Shown in pieces: positions 1 to 14,900 of a stretch of 64,000 bases of DNA. The stretch is from Lateolabrax maculatus. Taxonomy: Eukaryota > Chordata > Actinopteri > Acropomatiformes > Lateolabracidae. The stretch is taken from positions 14,546,001-14,610,000 of the forward strand of contig CM062205.1 of NCBI GenBank assembly GCA_031216445.1, in the 5' to 3' direction. The position numbers were made by a program, and so were the translations under genes. Each line of letters begins with the position of its first letter. Positions within the stretch are counted from its first letter, which is position 1. A model generated the notes under the pieces. It was not told the origin of the DNA. It saw nothing but the letters and a program-made list of their open reading frames with translations, and searched no databases.

Positions 1-1299
1 CTTTGCATTAAAAGAGTTTGCGCAAACTACAACCTTGGATTTCACACAACTTCAGCTCATGCAGTAAAAGCAAAGTCATAGGTGTCTCTGGTCTCACAGG
101 CTTCTTTCAGACTTCAAGAATCCGCTGGTTAGTAACCAGATGTTGCTGTTGCTCTATTAACCAACAGGCGGTGCTGGAGTCACATATCTGAGGCTGAGAT
201 GGCCTCTTGCAGTGATGCTCTGGCCTGTGTCATTACACAGACACAAAACAGGAAAATGGGCAGACTCTAAAATAGCAAAGTGCCTGTGATTGTCTCAACT
301 TCTATAGATAGCCTGCGCCTCCAGCAACAATTTAAACATGTGAGCTGCTGCTTAATGGAGTTGCTGAAACCTGTGAGTCTGCAGTGAAACAGTCTCCCAG
401 CAGATTGTCTGGACATGTAACCTTTGACCGTATCGCGCAGTGTTTATCAGCATATGAAGACTGCTTAGCTGTCATGGACTTGTAGATGTTAAAACTTGAA
501 TGATAGATTAAATCTTTTTTTTTCTTTTTTTCTTCTTTTTTTACGTCATCGGAAAAAAAGAAAAAAAAAAGACAGTCCAAACACGGCAGACACACCAGAA
601 ACAAAAACTTTCCATTATTTAGACAACTTTTAGTTTAAGTCCATGTTGGCATAAAAGATGTATTTTGGTTGATATTACTGTTTTTTAAATTTTGGGAATT
701 TTCTGAGTGAACTGTTCTGCCTGTGCACATTTTGAGGGAATCTAATTTTGCTGAATATTTTGTGTTTTAGATGCATGCACACTCCCTGTTTGAGTCTTTC
801 TTGCATCAGGATGGGCTTGAACACATTGAAGGTGCCCTGTACAGTAATGTGCCGGCATACAGGAACAAAGAAAATTCCCACTTTGAAGACTTTCTGCAAA
901 TATTAAGAAATAATCTCTATTTTGATGACCATAAAAAAAACTTAAAAGGCATCTCTGTGCATTACTGCTAAATGTTTTATTGATTTTTTATGTTTCTTTA
1001 TGCACTCTGAATTACTGGGTCACAATCCAGATGTTTTTCTCTGGCAATAAAATCACATCATGATAGGCATAATCGCATGATGCATCATTTGTCGCGGGCC
1101 CACTTGAGCGAATGATGAGCTTATCATCGAACGCTAATTAATGAGCATGAGAGGATAGAGAACCAATTATAAGAATCAGTTACATTTATGAGATAGATGA
1201 AATATTAGGTATATGTTTTTAACTCTGTGTTACAGAAATACGAAAAAAGAAATGAAACACCACAGAAATCATCAAAATACACTTTTGGTTGTTGTGATA
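1..1299. other. Gene-free left flank
   Basis: No exon with coherent coding sequence and splice sites was found on either strand. The stretch has long A/T runs (about 514-575) and scattered short open frames of the size expected by chance. A segment at about 1060-1180 looks less AT-random than its surroundings (see findings). The probable stac polyadenylation signal lies just to the right. Confidence 0.5.
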
Positions 1300-2741
1300 A
1301 AGAAGAAACTTTATTTTTGTATGTACAGTATGTACAATATAGAATTCTTGGACATTCAATAAAGCCAAGTTTCAGTGCAGAACAACCTTTACGAGATATA
1401 CTATATCTACTATGATGCAACGCCTTTCCATAAATGCACTTAACTAGAATCTGAACAAGAACTGTTGCTCAGAGCAGTCTGTGCAGAGAAAGAGGAAAAC
1501 CCCACGAGTGATGACATTTATAGTTCACACGCTAACTAGAAATGCATCATTTTCTTCCATGTTTCACCGTCTTACATCATGTGTTCACAGGCCGTTCCCT
1601 GTTGATCACATGAGCTCTGATCATTTAATCATTAATGGCCTGATTTTATATCGTAGCTGTACCTTCTCATTCACTTCAGTTTTATAGCAATGAAGCTGTG
1701 AAAACTTTGCACACAACCAAAAACAGAAAAAATTAAATCAATTAATAATCAATGAAAAAAATACACTTTTTAAGCCTTGCATTTCAGCAGCAGGGACAAA
1801 TGTTTAATTTGGTAAATACGTTTTGTGTCCACTCAACCACAGATTTGAATAATTTCTGATTGTGATGATGATAAAAATGTATATTAACATCATCATTAAG
1901 TAAAATCCTGGATTACAATGAGTGACACACTATAAACCAGGGGAGTATGAGGGCGATATTTCTGGGGGACCACTGAGAATTTCTGAAGTCTTTGATCATG
2001 TCAGACTCTTCTGAAAATCCTCCCCCGCAATGTGCTTTGCTGTTTCTCACCTGTTATTTGGTTCTGTCATAGGACTGTAACTGCACGCTAGAGGTTAAAT
2101 AGGTTTCAAAGAAAGTAAATGTTCTTACTTCGTAGTATATGTTGTTTTCCCATCACCTTCTGACGTCAGGGATTTTGTCATTCAAAATAATTGCTGACTT
2201 CTCTGCAATAAAATCTCGCCTTTTGCTTGGAACATAATGTAAAAGCATGAGAAACTAAAGTATTTGTCAGAGGAATGCCACTGTATGTACTTTACCCTTG
2301 AAAAACAATCATTGTCGTTAGTGTTTGTTTCCATTTATCTGGCTTAAGCAGCCAGCGGGCAGTTCCACTTTCCAAAAGTAAATAGCTCGTAGCAGAATAA
2401 AACTAAAGGGGCAAACAAAAACACACATTGCATCTATAAAGTAAATCAAATCCAGTGAAACAGAGATATCCTGTCTCCCTGCAAACAACGAGCTGTCTGT
2501 TGTCTCAGCAGCTCACTGTGTTGAGAGAGAGTGACGAAGGTACAGACTCTGACCTGCAACAAGTCCTCGCTGGCAAAACCAACATCACCTTTAAGTCCAA
2601 ACTCCGATTTCTGACGAGGAAAACTCCCTCACTGGTTTCTCGTCGCCATTTTGTAGGTTCCTCCTCCTGTGACCTCCCGGCGGCTGATCGTAGCTTCCCT
2701 CTCTCTGTCTGTCTCTCTCTTCATTTCTCTGGGTGTTTGTC
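1295..2741 (-). other. stac: Probable stac 3' UTR
   Basis: This AT-rich sequence lies between the stac stop codon and the minus-strand AATAAA at 1310-1315. It contains no coding exon of its own. Its role as 3' UTR is inferred from position and the poly(A) hexamer only. Confidence 0.4.
1310..1315 (-). terminator. Probable stac polyadenylation signal
   Basis: On the minus strand this hexamer reads AATAAA and is followed by a T-rich stretch, as at a vertebrate poly(A) site. It is the first good canonical signal I noticed downstream of the stac stop codon at 2742. Read-through 3' ends cannot be excluded by eye. Confidence 0.4.
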
Positions 2742-2840
2742 TCAGATGATTTCCAGGACGTCACAGGGGACGAAGCCTCTCTTCTTCCCACTCGCCACTC
2801 TGATGAAGCCGCTGCGTTCGCCCTCACTGCTCACACAAAT
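2742..2840 (-). CDS. stac: stac last coding exon (end of SH3-2, stop)
   Basis: It encodes ICVSSEGERSGFIRVASGKK, then RGFVPCDVLEII and TGA. The ICVSSE start and DVLE end match the STAC C-terminus. The acceptor is TTTTCCCTCAG|ATT. Confidence 0.94.
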   Translation of the reverse strand: MCVSSEGERSGFIRVASGKKRGFVPCDVLEII

Positions 2841-5800
2841 CTGAGGGAAAAGAGATATGTTACTTTAACGTGAAAACAATTAAGAATATAAAGTAGTGTC
2901 GACAAGTACAGTTTAACATAGTAAAAAACTTTGGACTGAATATTTACATTTATGTAAGTAACTGGTATTAAACACAATATGTGTGTGGCATCAGGTGACG
3001 TCTATATATACTGTAGATTTTAATGTCCAAATGTTGTAGTTCTACTAAATAAAAAATACATTATATGGCCAAAAGTATATGGACACTAACCTACTAATAT
3101 ACTTTTATTAAGGTTATTTAGGGAAATCTACAGAACACAATGATATTTTAGACAATACTACTGTTCTGCTTCAACACAGTTGTGGTTGAACAGGAAAATG
3201 TTTTTTCTTAGTTTGGTGTGGAAGAACTTGCCTGCACAACCACATCCGACACCTTTGGGATGAACTGGGACGCAGATTGCGAGACAAGCCCAATCTTTCA
3301 ACATCAGTGTTGGACTTCACTAAGGCTGTTGTGTCTGATGGGAGAAAAAAACCCGCAGCCAAGGTCGAAAATCTTGTGGAAAGCCTCTTCAGAAGAATTT
3401 AGAAAAAGGCATTGCAGCAGATTAACGCCTATAGTTGAGAAATTAGATGTTAAATAATCAAATATGGGTATTTTGTTCATGTGTTCACATACTTTGTTAG
3501 GTTGTCAATATTCTTTTGGCCATAGTGTATCTATAATATGAGAATGTTTGTGAGATGTTTGACTATTCAGAGGATAATTTACAAGAATACATACATAAGA
3601 ATATTTCTATAAATGATGATTAGTAATGTGGATATCTTAACAAACAGGTAGCTGCATTCATTATTTATATTATTTTTGTTTATAAAACACTACATGATCT
3701 TGTGCCAATATAATAATTCAGAGAAGCTTACATGTATGAACCATAAGGCCCCACATGTCCTCTACCATGAGCCTTTTAAGTGCAGTACAATTTCTTTATC
3801 TAACTTTTATCTTTGTTTCTCTAGTCTCGGTTTTTAGGTGCATTAGTCTCTAATTGTTTTTCTTTTTTTATTTATACTGAATTATTATTAGTCAACTGTA
3901 AAGAATGTGTATGAAAGGAGCTACATGTACAAAGTTTGCTTTATTTTGAAAGTATCATATCACAAAAGCTGTATACTAGGTATATCAATATACCTTCAGG
4001 CAGATGGAATGGGGGTGTTTTGAGTAATAAATACTGTATTTTAACAACAAATAAGGCGATCAAACATTTCTTTCTTCCCAACTCCTAATTTCACTCGTTG
4101 ACCTTCATTGTGGCCCAGAACACATTGTGTTTGCATGCTTGCTCTAAGTACTCTACAACATCTTCCCCTGGGATTTTGTGCCTGGAAAAGAAAGGCAGCG
4201 GGTCACGGACTCGTCATGTTTTTGGTGGTTTCATCTCCACTGGGGGTTGCTTGCTTTAGGTCTCCTCTGAGTCCCAACATGCCCTGGAAAGCATTGTGGG
4301 AAAAATGGGGCCTGATCTAAGTACAGCCATTATGCAGAAATGCTAATTTAATGGTAACTCTTGAGAGGGGTCCTCTGTCAGCCAACTGCGGTCGAGCTTT
4401 TCAGTGAATAAGAGTATGCGAGGGAAGAGTCGCTGGAGGTAAGAGGCGACGTGGGAGCTCGAGGAGGGTAATAAGGTGGCTAAAGAGCTGTTGGATAATG
4501 TGAATCTGATGTGCTCTAATGGCTGGGGTGTGATCATGAATTAGACACAGGTGTAATGTGGTAATTTTAATGTCCATGATAAAGGTCATTGCTTCCCCGA
4601 CTCACGATGACGACGATGTTCATGAGATCAACCCTGCTAATGTTTGGTCTAAATGAATCCTTCATGTGTTTTGTCTTTGTGGCTCAAAGGACAGACAATT
4701 AACACTAACACCAATCACATTGCTACTGTCTTGGGAAAGTTTTTATCTACAAAAAGTCACTTAATTATTAAGAAAGAAAACTTGTCTCGTTATTAGCTTG
4801 ATTGGCAGGCATTTTCAGGTTTATCTGGCAGGTTCTGGAAGGCTTTTATTCACAGAAGGGTTGCAAAGTTTTCCTGCACACATTCCTTTAAAGCCACTGT
4901 GTTTTCTGACTTTGGTGCTCTGTTCTCTCTTTGGTGTTTGACCCAGTTAGCTAAAATGCCATTTGGATCCCGGATCAGGTCTCGGTTACCAGGAACCCGA
5001 GTGGACCCAAGAACACCTCTACAGTACAACGCACGCCCTGAGAAAGGTCAATACCCCATCATCATCATTATCATCATCATAAGGTTTGTACAGTACCTGT
5101 CCCTCCTTCAGGGTGATTTGGCCTTGTTCCTTACAGCCGATGAACGTCCTGGTACACCTGAACACTTGGTCCCCAGCACGCACCTGATGAGCAAAGGCTG
5201 CTGGGAAGAAACCAATCCTGTCCTCAATTACCCCCTGAAAAAAACAAAAAACATCACACATGAACAGCTGACACATTAGAGGATTACAAACCCAGTGTTT
5301 TCACAAAAGACTAGATAAAATCCTGAAAAAAAACAACAGGTGTTCTCTGTGTTACAGCACATTTTACCTGAACAAAGTTTTTTTTTAGATCATACTAACT
5401 TATATATACCTGGTACAGAAGATATACTGTATATGTCTGTACATGCAGTACCTATACATTGTATGCATGTGTTACATCAGGCGCTAATGTTTGTCTCTTG
5501 ACTTTTATCCATTGTTCAAAGACCAAACAGGCCAGATGTCTCTACAGCAGTCTCTACTGTTTATCTACAGCCTGCAGAGAACAACAACAGTGTTAAAATG
5601 TGTGATGAGTTTCTTCATGGTCTGGTGGCAGCCGGCTGGCTCTATACAGTCACGTTTTGGCCCTTTTGTCTCCCTAATTTATCTGTCACGCATTTATGTC
5701 CTGAGGCGGCCTGTTGCCTTGCTCCTATAATTTACAGCTTGACTTCCTGTAATTTATCAATCCATTATTTGTATGGACATTTTTGGGGCTTTGTGGAACA

Positions 5801-5870
5801 CACACATTATATGGAACCTGGACAAAATCAAACTTTCAAAGATTGTCTTTGAATTTAGCACCTTGGAAGG

Positions 5871-5941
<71 letters not shown>

Positions 5942-8900
5942 AGATGATCCAGCAAAATGTTGGTTTCATACCTACCTTCCACCAGTCATCATTGGAGTCG
6001 TCAGCCAATAAGATTCTGTCTCCCGCTCTGCAATACAGAGCAAAACAAAGGAGAAAATTACTCAGAAAGGTTTTCTCTTCTTATCTGCATGGGTGGCTAA
6101 ATCCAGTAGGGGGCCCTGCGGAAAAAAATTGCTTTAGGCCTCTATTGACCCATTTGTGGTGATTTGGTTGAACACATTATTGAGGAATATGCAACATGTA
6201 CATTTTGAAACAGAGCCACAAAGCAGCCACCTGTGCTTTAGTGGTATATGTTTACAAATTTGCAATAAATCAAATTACTATCCCAGGGGTAGTTTGTGAC
6301 CCAGCCTTGCTTACCTGAGCAGCGTGAATTGTCCAATCATAGCTCGGCAACCGTAACTAGGCATGGAAAGTCTCTTTTGGATCCCCCAGCAATTGTTGTT
6401 TCAAAAGTTATTGCATATTTTGAGAAGTACATCTACCACTGTTGTCATTGTAAACAGCATATGTCCCATCCGTAGCAACAGTAACCAAGAAAAACAGGGC
6501 TTATCAAAGGATGAATTGAGCAACACTTCCAAGTTTCTGTTAGCACAGTCGACACTGAGAGAAGCTCCACCTATCCACTCAATCTCTTTAAGAGGCCTTC
6601 TTATGTACATATGCTGTATAGTCAAGCAGAAGAGAAGGTGGTTGTGCATTTGTTTCTATCTTAAATGAGATTGGATTCACCCTAATCCTGTTTGCTGTAA
6701 GTCATTCTTCTTTATCCAGGAAAAGCATGAATCATTTTACCGTACTTGACATAATCACTAGCATCTGTTCAAAGCCGTCGGCTTAATTTGACCAATAAAA
6801 AAAGGACCAGCACAGTTGAGCCAAATTTTGGTTTACGTAATTTCCCTTTTTCTTCCTCTTGTGGTTCAGTTACAACACTAGATGTTCTTAGTGTGGTAAT
6901 ACTCAGATCATGACTCAGAAAACACTGTTTATTGTAGGTGAGAAACAACACAGCACCTGACCTTGTAAAATCTTCTACGGTGATGAAAACAAAGTGCATA
7001 CATGTTGTTCCACAAATACATTGTCCATTAAACAACAAAACAACAGCAGTGGGTTTTCTGTATGTGTAATTTAAAAATGCACTACTCATCATCATTACAA
7101 TCACCACATAGTCGAAAGTAATCATGTAATCAAAGCATGTGGCGGCAACTGAAACTAATCACAAACCTGATTTTCTCACTTTTGATTAAAAATTCAATTT
7201 TCTGCCCATTTGTGTTTTATGTGTTAGCGCTTCATGTATTGATTACTGTGTGCAGCGAATCCCAGAGGAGAAAAACACTGATGTAGGCTTTCATAAGAGA
7301 AGAAATCTGAAACAAAGCTTGGTAAGCTTTGTGCTGTATAGTAGGTATCAGTGAACAGGGAGTCGCAGAGAAGAAGTCAATGAATTTTAAATGAAGCCCG
7401 GCGATTGAAGTTTTCTCGACCAAAGGGAGAGGAAGGACCCATGAGTGTGTGTGTGTGTGTGTGTGTGTGTAAATGTGTGTGTGCAGGAGAAACAGGGAAA
7501 GAACAAGTGCATTCTCATATCCTTAAGTCCTTGGAGGGTTTCTGTGAGAACCAGGAGCAAATGGGTACTCAGGCTGAAGGACTGCTCATGAAGAATGCTT
7601 TCTTTCGTAAGGGCCCATTTTAAAGTATGTTGCAGATGATGCCCGATAAATCATAGTTAAGGCATGGGATCTATATCTATAGCCTGAGTTTCAGATTGTA
7701 TTGGAGATCATAAGACAGGCTAGACAGATACAGCTGTGTCTACTTTAAACCTGCAAAAACAGCTTTTTGTTTGGCCACTTGGGGGCAGTGGAAACAAGTT
7801 GTGAACACTGACATTTCATCACCTTTTAAGTTGATGTGTTTGAACGGTTTTATTTACACATCCAGCAGTTACGGAGCAACATTTTCCTTCATTTGGAGTC
7901 TATCTGGCTCTTAAACTGATAAACGCTTCACTATGTTCACCAGCTAGTCGTTAACTGTGTCTGTCTGCCGTTTGGTGCTGAGCAGGTGGTGTACACTGGG
8001 TTTTGGGAGCCTTTTCACTGAATAAGCTGGCTGCTGCTGCTGCTGCTGCTATGAGAGCTGTGCACAAATTTTGTTGTGTTACTTGGAGTGGTTTGTCAAC
8101 AAGTGAAACCAGATACAACCAAACAATGAATAGCTCCTTTTAAATGACTTGATTCGATGTCTGTTGACATTTCTGTAATTCTTTTCACAAAGTTGGAAAC
8201 ATTATTGCTGTAAAAAAAAATCCCCGACTCGAAACTGCAACTAATGTTTGAAACTGAAACTTTGTTCACTGGTTTGTCTGAAAAGCTAGAAGTACCTCCT
8301 GTTGTTTTCTGTCCATATTCTGAAATGAATGCATACATCTCATCATCACATCTCATTTCACTAGCATTCAAAAATAATATATCCCATCTTAGCTGCTGGG
8401 ACACTGTCTACGCCTCATGGGAGCTGTAAATGGACTTCTAAATGGACTTTCCAAACACTGTGTGTTCTCTCAGGATAAATCCAAGAGGACGTGAGCTTGA
8501 CTGATATTAATAGACCATCATGGCACTCACACAGGTACTATTAATGAGGCCACTCCAGAGAAATACATTTTTGAGGACCAAAAAGAGGATGCTAATTAGT
8601 TATTTTTTTAAACCTATTCTTATTTACTTTGATGTCTTGTTCACTAAATGCAGTGATTATACAGTATAAGATAAAAGAAAGAAACCCAGACACACCAGGT
8701 AACACACAACTGAATTGCCTGGCATGAAACACCAGATGAACATTGACAAGGAGCAGACAGCTCTTCACCAGCAGACACCGACACGTGTCATCTTATTTCT
8801 AAATGTAAATTAAACACCTTGTGTACATGTGTACTTTGTGTCTAACATGCCTTCTTGTTCAGAGGGTTTGTATCAAATTTCACAGTGAAGTTGAATCGTG

Positions 8901-11900
8901 TTTACAGAATAATTTGTTTAGCACTATGCGAGTCTCAGGATCTTTGTTTTCATTTTTCTTCAGGACATTTTGAACAGCACAAAATGTATCAACTGTATCT
9001 GTAAGTATCAACTGTAAGTATGCCAGAGTCAAGCGCTGCACTGAGTGATGACAGTGAGTGTTGAGGTGGGTTTTCTTGATTCGAGTGACATGTGGGTAAA
9101 CTGACCTCATCTCCAGGTCATGGGTCTCTTGGGCAGTGAAGCTGTGCAAAGCCACATAGGTGTTAAGCTTGAGGACGTCTTTCGGCAGCTGGCTCAGCTC
9201 CAACTAGACAACAAACATACACGGAAATACATGAACGCATGACAAGGTTAACACACAAACACAACTCAACACCTTATTCTCTATTGTCACTTTTCTCGCA
9301 GTCGTATCTTAAAATACTCTTTTGGCATTCACATAGGCAGGAGAAGCCCTTGTTTACAGCACGCTGATAGACCACGGAGTTGCTTAAGTTGTTCGGCAAT
9401 CTGTTCCTTTTAATCCACCGTCAACATGAGTGGGAGAAGCAGGATCAGGCTTTCATGAACGCTCAGGAAGTTAAAACAGGACAGGGTTGTGGGTGGAGAG
9501 GAAGTTGTTGGAGAAGTGTTGGCACAATTAGCAGGGAGATTAGCCATTGTGGCGCTCTTCACACCTGCTCAGAAAAACTGGTGGGTGTTTTCTTGTTTCA
9601 TCATCACTACCTTGAATCTGAATCCTTCCTGCTGTGTTCCTGAAATCTCTCCAAATGATAACTTGTCCTGTTCCTGCCTCGTGTCTGGAGGGAATTCTTG
9701 CTAAAAGATATAGAGCAATAATAATAATTTTGAGACGCACTAAAGGCTGTTTTTGCAAGACAGCATGAGAATTTGCCACCTTCTGGCACGGTATAGTAAT
9801 GAAGAGAAGTGTCTCTGGTCTTCTGTGGCTCCCCAAGCATCACCCATGTAGAGGGGCAATATGGCTGATGGATGAGTTGAGTTAACTGAAGCCACAAGGC
9901 AAACTGCCTCTGTGTGCCTCAGGGTGAAAACAACAACACCAAGCAGGGGCAATCCATTGGAGCAAACTAAGAGCTGCTCACTGGCCTTGAGAGGCTCTTG
10001 ATGCTGTGGGAGCCTGGAACACTGAATGAGAGGTTTTGGTGGGCCGAGATAACAGCCTCCTTTGTAACTGGTTATCAGACAAGAAGGAAGCATTTGAAGT
10101 GAGGGACAATGAGGTTGAGGAAAAATAGAAAAATTGTCAATCAGAAATATTATCACCTTATAAACGTCGATGTTGCCTATTTACATAGCTACAGAGCTTT
10201 AATTTGTAGTGGTGCTTCTGGCCAGCTGGCGATTGCAGGTCCAGTATTCTCCACCAGCTCAGCTAAATGCTCCGCTACTAAGTAACTAGTTGATAACCTT
10301 GTTTGTCTGCCGTTTGTTGCTGGGCAGGTAATGTACAGTTTGGATAAACGGAAGCTGCCTCAAATGAACAGACAAACAAAAAGAGCACCACCGACAATAA
10401 AATCAAACTCCCCAAACTGATAATCCAACCAAAAAGAAATTACAGCATGAGCCAGAGTTTTCGGGTAGTTTAACATTAAACCTGAAAAGTGTGAACAGAT
10501 GGGGATCCTGCGTGTGTTCCCATTTGTGTGTGTGAGCCTCTCATCTCAAATTGGAGGCTCGTCTCTGGTGAAGAAGCAGTTTTCAAGCGTTTTTCTCTGC
10601 TCATGACCCTGCAGAGCCTCCATCTGTCTGTCCGCCAGCCTGAGCTAATGGAGCTGTCGGCGGACAGACAAACAGCCTGCTGCCAGCTGTGCTCAGTCCA
10701 GCCTGATAACACAGTACAATGCACTTTACGTCTGTTCGCCCCAAAATGGGCGGCTGGACTGCTAGATTGTATTGCAGAGGATAGGTGTGCGTCTGCATGT
10801 GTGTGTTTGTTTTGCCTTCTATGGGTATTTGTTCATTTTTGTGTTTGTCCAAGTATCTGTAGTCTTTTTCCACTGTTGACAATGGAGATAAACATGTTAA
10901 ACTATAAAAGTAAACAGAGTAGATGGCCGCACATAGAAAATATGCACAAAGAACATTGATACTGAAAGCACCTCTCCCACAAATCCCACCATGGAAGTTG
11001 AAAAGGTAGAAAGGAAACAGTTTTGAAATCTGCCCATGAAATATTCATTGTTGGGGTGGTAAGATATTCACAGAGGTTTAACCTTTTTCTTTTACTTGCA
11101 TGAATTTTGTACAATCAGCACTGCATCTACACTATACAGAACACTGTAAATACAGCAGCACAGACCCCAGATCTGCAGTGCCAAACATTACTGTAAGGTC
11201 AAAGCTTCTCTTTATCAGTGAAAGCCAGTGGTCGTGTCAGCTCGGGTATGATTTGTTACAGCAGGAAGAGAAGTTTTCCATCAAAGTCCTGGGAAATTCA
11301 GCAGTGACGATGGAGGCGGGGGGCCAAGTGCAGCATGCTTAATGGACGCAGAAAGGACTGGCTGGGTATCAGTTCTCAGAGCAACCACGCAGAGTTCAGG
11401 CATTGGTCAGTGAACAAAGTTGGTTCTCAGAGGTTTTCAGACTGCACCAATAATACTCATTACTGTAAGACTCTGAGCAGCAGAAAAACAATCACTGTGA
11501 AAACTGAGGAGAAAGGTAAAACTGAAAAGTTGACTACCAGAGTTGCTGACTTGTGAAATTGCTGAAAAGACAGTTTGAGCTTGCCATTCCTCTAAAATAG
11601 TTTTAGTTTTTAGTTTAGTTTTTTTCCCTGAGTGTGTGTACTCAGGGAGTGTGTGTACTCATGCACACACACTAAGCAACAACAGCATTTGATATGTCTT
11701 ATGTAAAACAATTAGCTGGATTTGTTTCTTACCGGCAAGTCGTCGGGTTTCATCTCTGGCTGGTGGTAATGCTCCATCCCGTTCTGAATGACTGTGAAAA
11801 CTGAAACCAACAACCGTTTCAATAATCAAAAATAAATTCTAAAGCCTGGCCTGCAGCCCCTAAAAGCTGCAATGTTTATTAGATGACATGTTGGACACAT

Positions 11901-14900
11901 AATGATATCTTTGCTATGTTTACAACCTTGCCAGTAAAGTGGCAAGAATTATGCATTTTGACCCATGAGTGGCACCGGTGGAAGGTCATGGGGTAATTTG
12001 TGAAATCAAAAGGGCTTGAATGTGCTCAGTAAATTTCACATCAATCGATTTGATAATTATTATTATTACTATTCTGAGATGTCGTGTTTGCAATTGAAAA
12101 CATAGGACTGATGGTGGCACTGAATCAAAGGTGTCACCAAAAACAAGATGACTCGTCTTCTGTGGTTCATAAATATCCATACTGTACCGAATGTGATGCT
12201 AGTTCTTCATTGACCATAGCTGTCTTTTTTAACCCTAAAGCTATCAAGAAACAAGCAGTTTCATGGCCGACACGTGGCACAGGCTAAGAATGCATTAATT
12301 TCTTCTTGGGTCAGGTCAGGTGCTATTCTCTGCAGGAAATAGTTCAGCAGCATTGTAGCCACGCTTCAAATAGCATTTTCCAATACCGAAGACTGGGTGC
12401 GCTCCACCATTCTCTTTGTAGTTCAAATTGTAAAGGGTCAGTGCCTTGCCCCTCACTACAGAGACTATTGTGCAGCTGAAAAAACCCACCCATCACTGAA
12501 TCAAGAGCTAAACACAAAGCAGAATGAAGAAAGAGAGGTCCAAACATTTCTTCAGGCTTCTTTGACAAGATAGTCTACAGCAGGGTCATAGTAAGCACAG
12601 CAACACAGCAAAGAGCGAGTTCAGCTCAGTGCGAAACAGCGAATAACCTTATTTGATGGTTCATAGGAGGAGAATTCGATGTTGCAACCTTCTCAGACTC
12701 TCTTGTGGCAAGAGCAACAGCAGTGTGTTTTTTCCCTGTGTCACTACATGGCTTTGATCCAGATGCACACAGTGTACTGCAACGGATACTCACCATCATC
12801 GCTGTGATTTCTCGACAGCTCCTGCCTACTGCTGTGAGCCACAACTTCCTCTGGAACCTTATCCAAGTCACTGGTCTGCAGAGATTATATAGAATAGATA
12901 AAAAACACATTGGATAGAGGGAGAGATAGATAAATAGATAGATAGAGATCCACTTTCACAGCTATTTTGGAGAAAACTGCAGTGTAGCAAACATGCTGTT
13001 TCTAAGCCTGCATTTGGAAACTATTATCACAGCCCCTGTTGAGATCACATTGTCTTTGTAAGCCTCCACCGACACACACACCCATTCACTAACAGCTGCA
13101 CAGGACAGGACAGGATGGCCCCAGTCCAACAGCTTTCAGATGTCATCATACGGCTGCACATACACTTTAGCTTACATTAGAAGTGATAAGCTATGAAAGA
13201 CAGATTTCCTTGTGTATTACACTCAGAGATGGAAAAGAGGCCAGAGAGTGAAGCTGTACAATCGGTCCAGTCCATCTTCAGAGCTGTAACATGAGCGTTT
13301 GCACCGACATCTCCCTTCATCACTGCCTGGACCACAATGCCTTTATTGGTAGTGTTTACAGCCCCGTGGTGGCAGTATCTATTTAGACCATCAGCCACAG
13401 TATGTCTGTTGCAGTGGGACAATATATAACAAGTATCAAAACAACTTTCTATGTATAAAATTGATTTGGAGTGTTGGATTTAAACAAAGACAGTGGCAAG
13501 TATTTTATATTAACAGGGTGAAAACAAACACTACCCGACACAATAAATTATCCTTTTCTTACCGAGTTTCTGTGTGGAGACTCAGAACCACTGGCCCTCT
13601 TGGCCTTCTGTGCCAGCGATGTCCCAAACCTCAAGGCCTCATACACCGGGTCCACCTTATTGCCACAGGCTTTAGAAAAGAATAAGACATGATAAAAGCT
13701 GATGACAAACAAATGTTGGGCTTCCAGGACAACCATGTGATGATTTACAATACAATGAAACCATTTACGTAAATCTAATAAAACAGCTCAGGTGGAACAG
13801 TGGTCCTGGAAGAGTGGACTAAAGTTGAGAGCATGCCATCCCACACAGAACTGAAATTATTATGGAGATTTAAGCTGCTCACCAATGGGCATGACTTCTT
13901 TGATGCAGCCATACTGTTCTTGGATCAGTAACGGAGAGCTGTAGTATCGCCGAAAGCCTTTTGGCTGAGGAGAGGAAGACGGAGAGGGAAAAAAGAAAGA
14001 GGTGAACAGCATGAGGGACAAATTGATATCCTGCACCACAGGCAGCACGCTGACAATAAAAAACTTCACATAACTCTGTTGTGTCGGACGTTTCTAAGAA
14101 AACTGACTTTGCAGAGATCAAGTTCTGCCACACGGACGTCTTTATTTATCTTTATTTCACACTTCAGACTGAGTAAACTGAACAGTGTCAGATAAATGCA
14201 TAAGATATAAAAGAAATGTACACAATGGTAGTCAAACAGTCTCATGTGCAATATTGTACAGTGTAGAAATGTGCAGTGCCCTCATATTCATGGTCAAATA
14301 ATCGGTATGAATGAAAAATCAAGTATTCAACACATATGCAAACATGAATGTTGAGATAAACAAACATTCAAATGAAAAAGACCAATTTAGGCATTAATCC
14401 TTATCAACTGCTAACTAACATTGCTAAAATTACCAGAACATTTTGATGCAAAAAAATGGAACAAAAACATTAACAGTTCAATAAGTCATTAATTAATGAT
14501 GAACTAATCATTAACAAACCACTTCAAAATGAAATTAATTAATATATCACAAACCTGTTTTGGATCATTGATAGGTAACTGAAATAATAATTTATTTACA
14601 AATATACGAAAAAGATTTTACTGTAGAGTTACTGTATTGAACTGTGATTTCATAGTAAAATAACCAGCACTGTACTGTGATATAGCAGTATGCTGTTGTA
14701 GAATAACAGTAAATTCAAATGAATGCAAAAACAAAACTTTTTTACACATTTATATCACAGCAGTTTAATCACTGGTGGAATGTAACTAAGTAAATTTACT
14801 CAAGTAGTGTACTGTTGGCAACATGAAGAACAATGGCGAGGCCCGTTCACTGTACATAGCTTGAGAGTTAGAGAGTAAGAAAGTCAGACAGAGGGTGGAC

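Noticed and set aside
3218..3457. Small plus-strand frame starting MEELACTTTSD
   Set aside because: It is an out-of-frame reading of the decayed Tc1/mariner transposase region, not a gene.
7405..7623. Plus-strand frame with a Val/Cys repeat
   Set aside because: It is a translation of a TG microsatellite.
8029..8050. (CTG)n as a coding glutamine, leucine or alanine repeat
   Set aside because: It lies at the end of a dispersed repeat inside an intron, with no coding frame around it.
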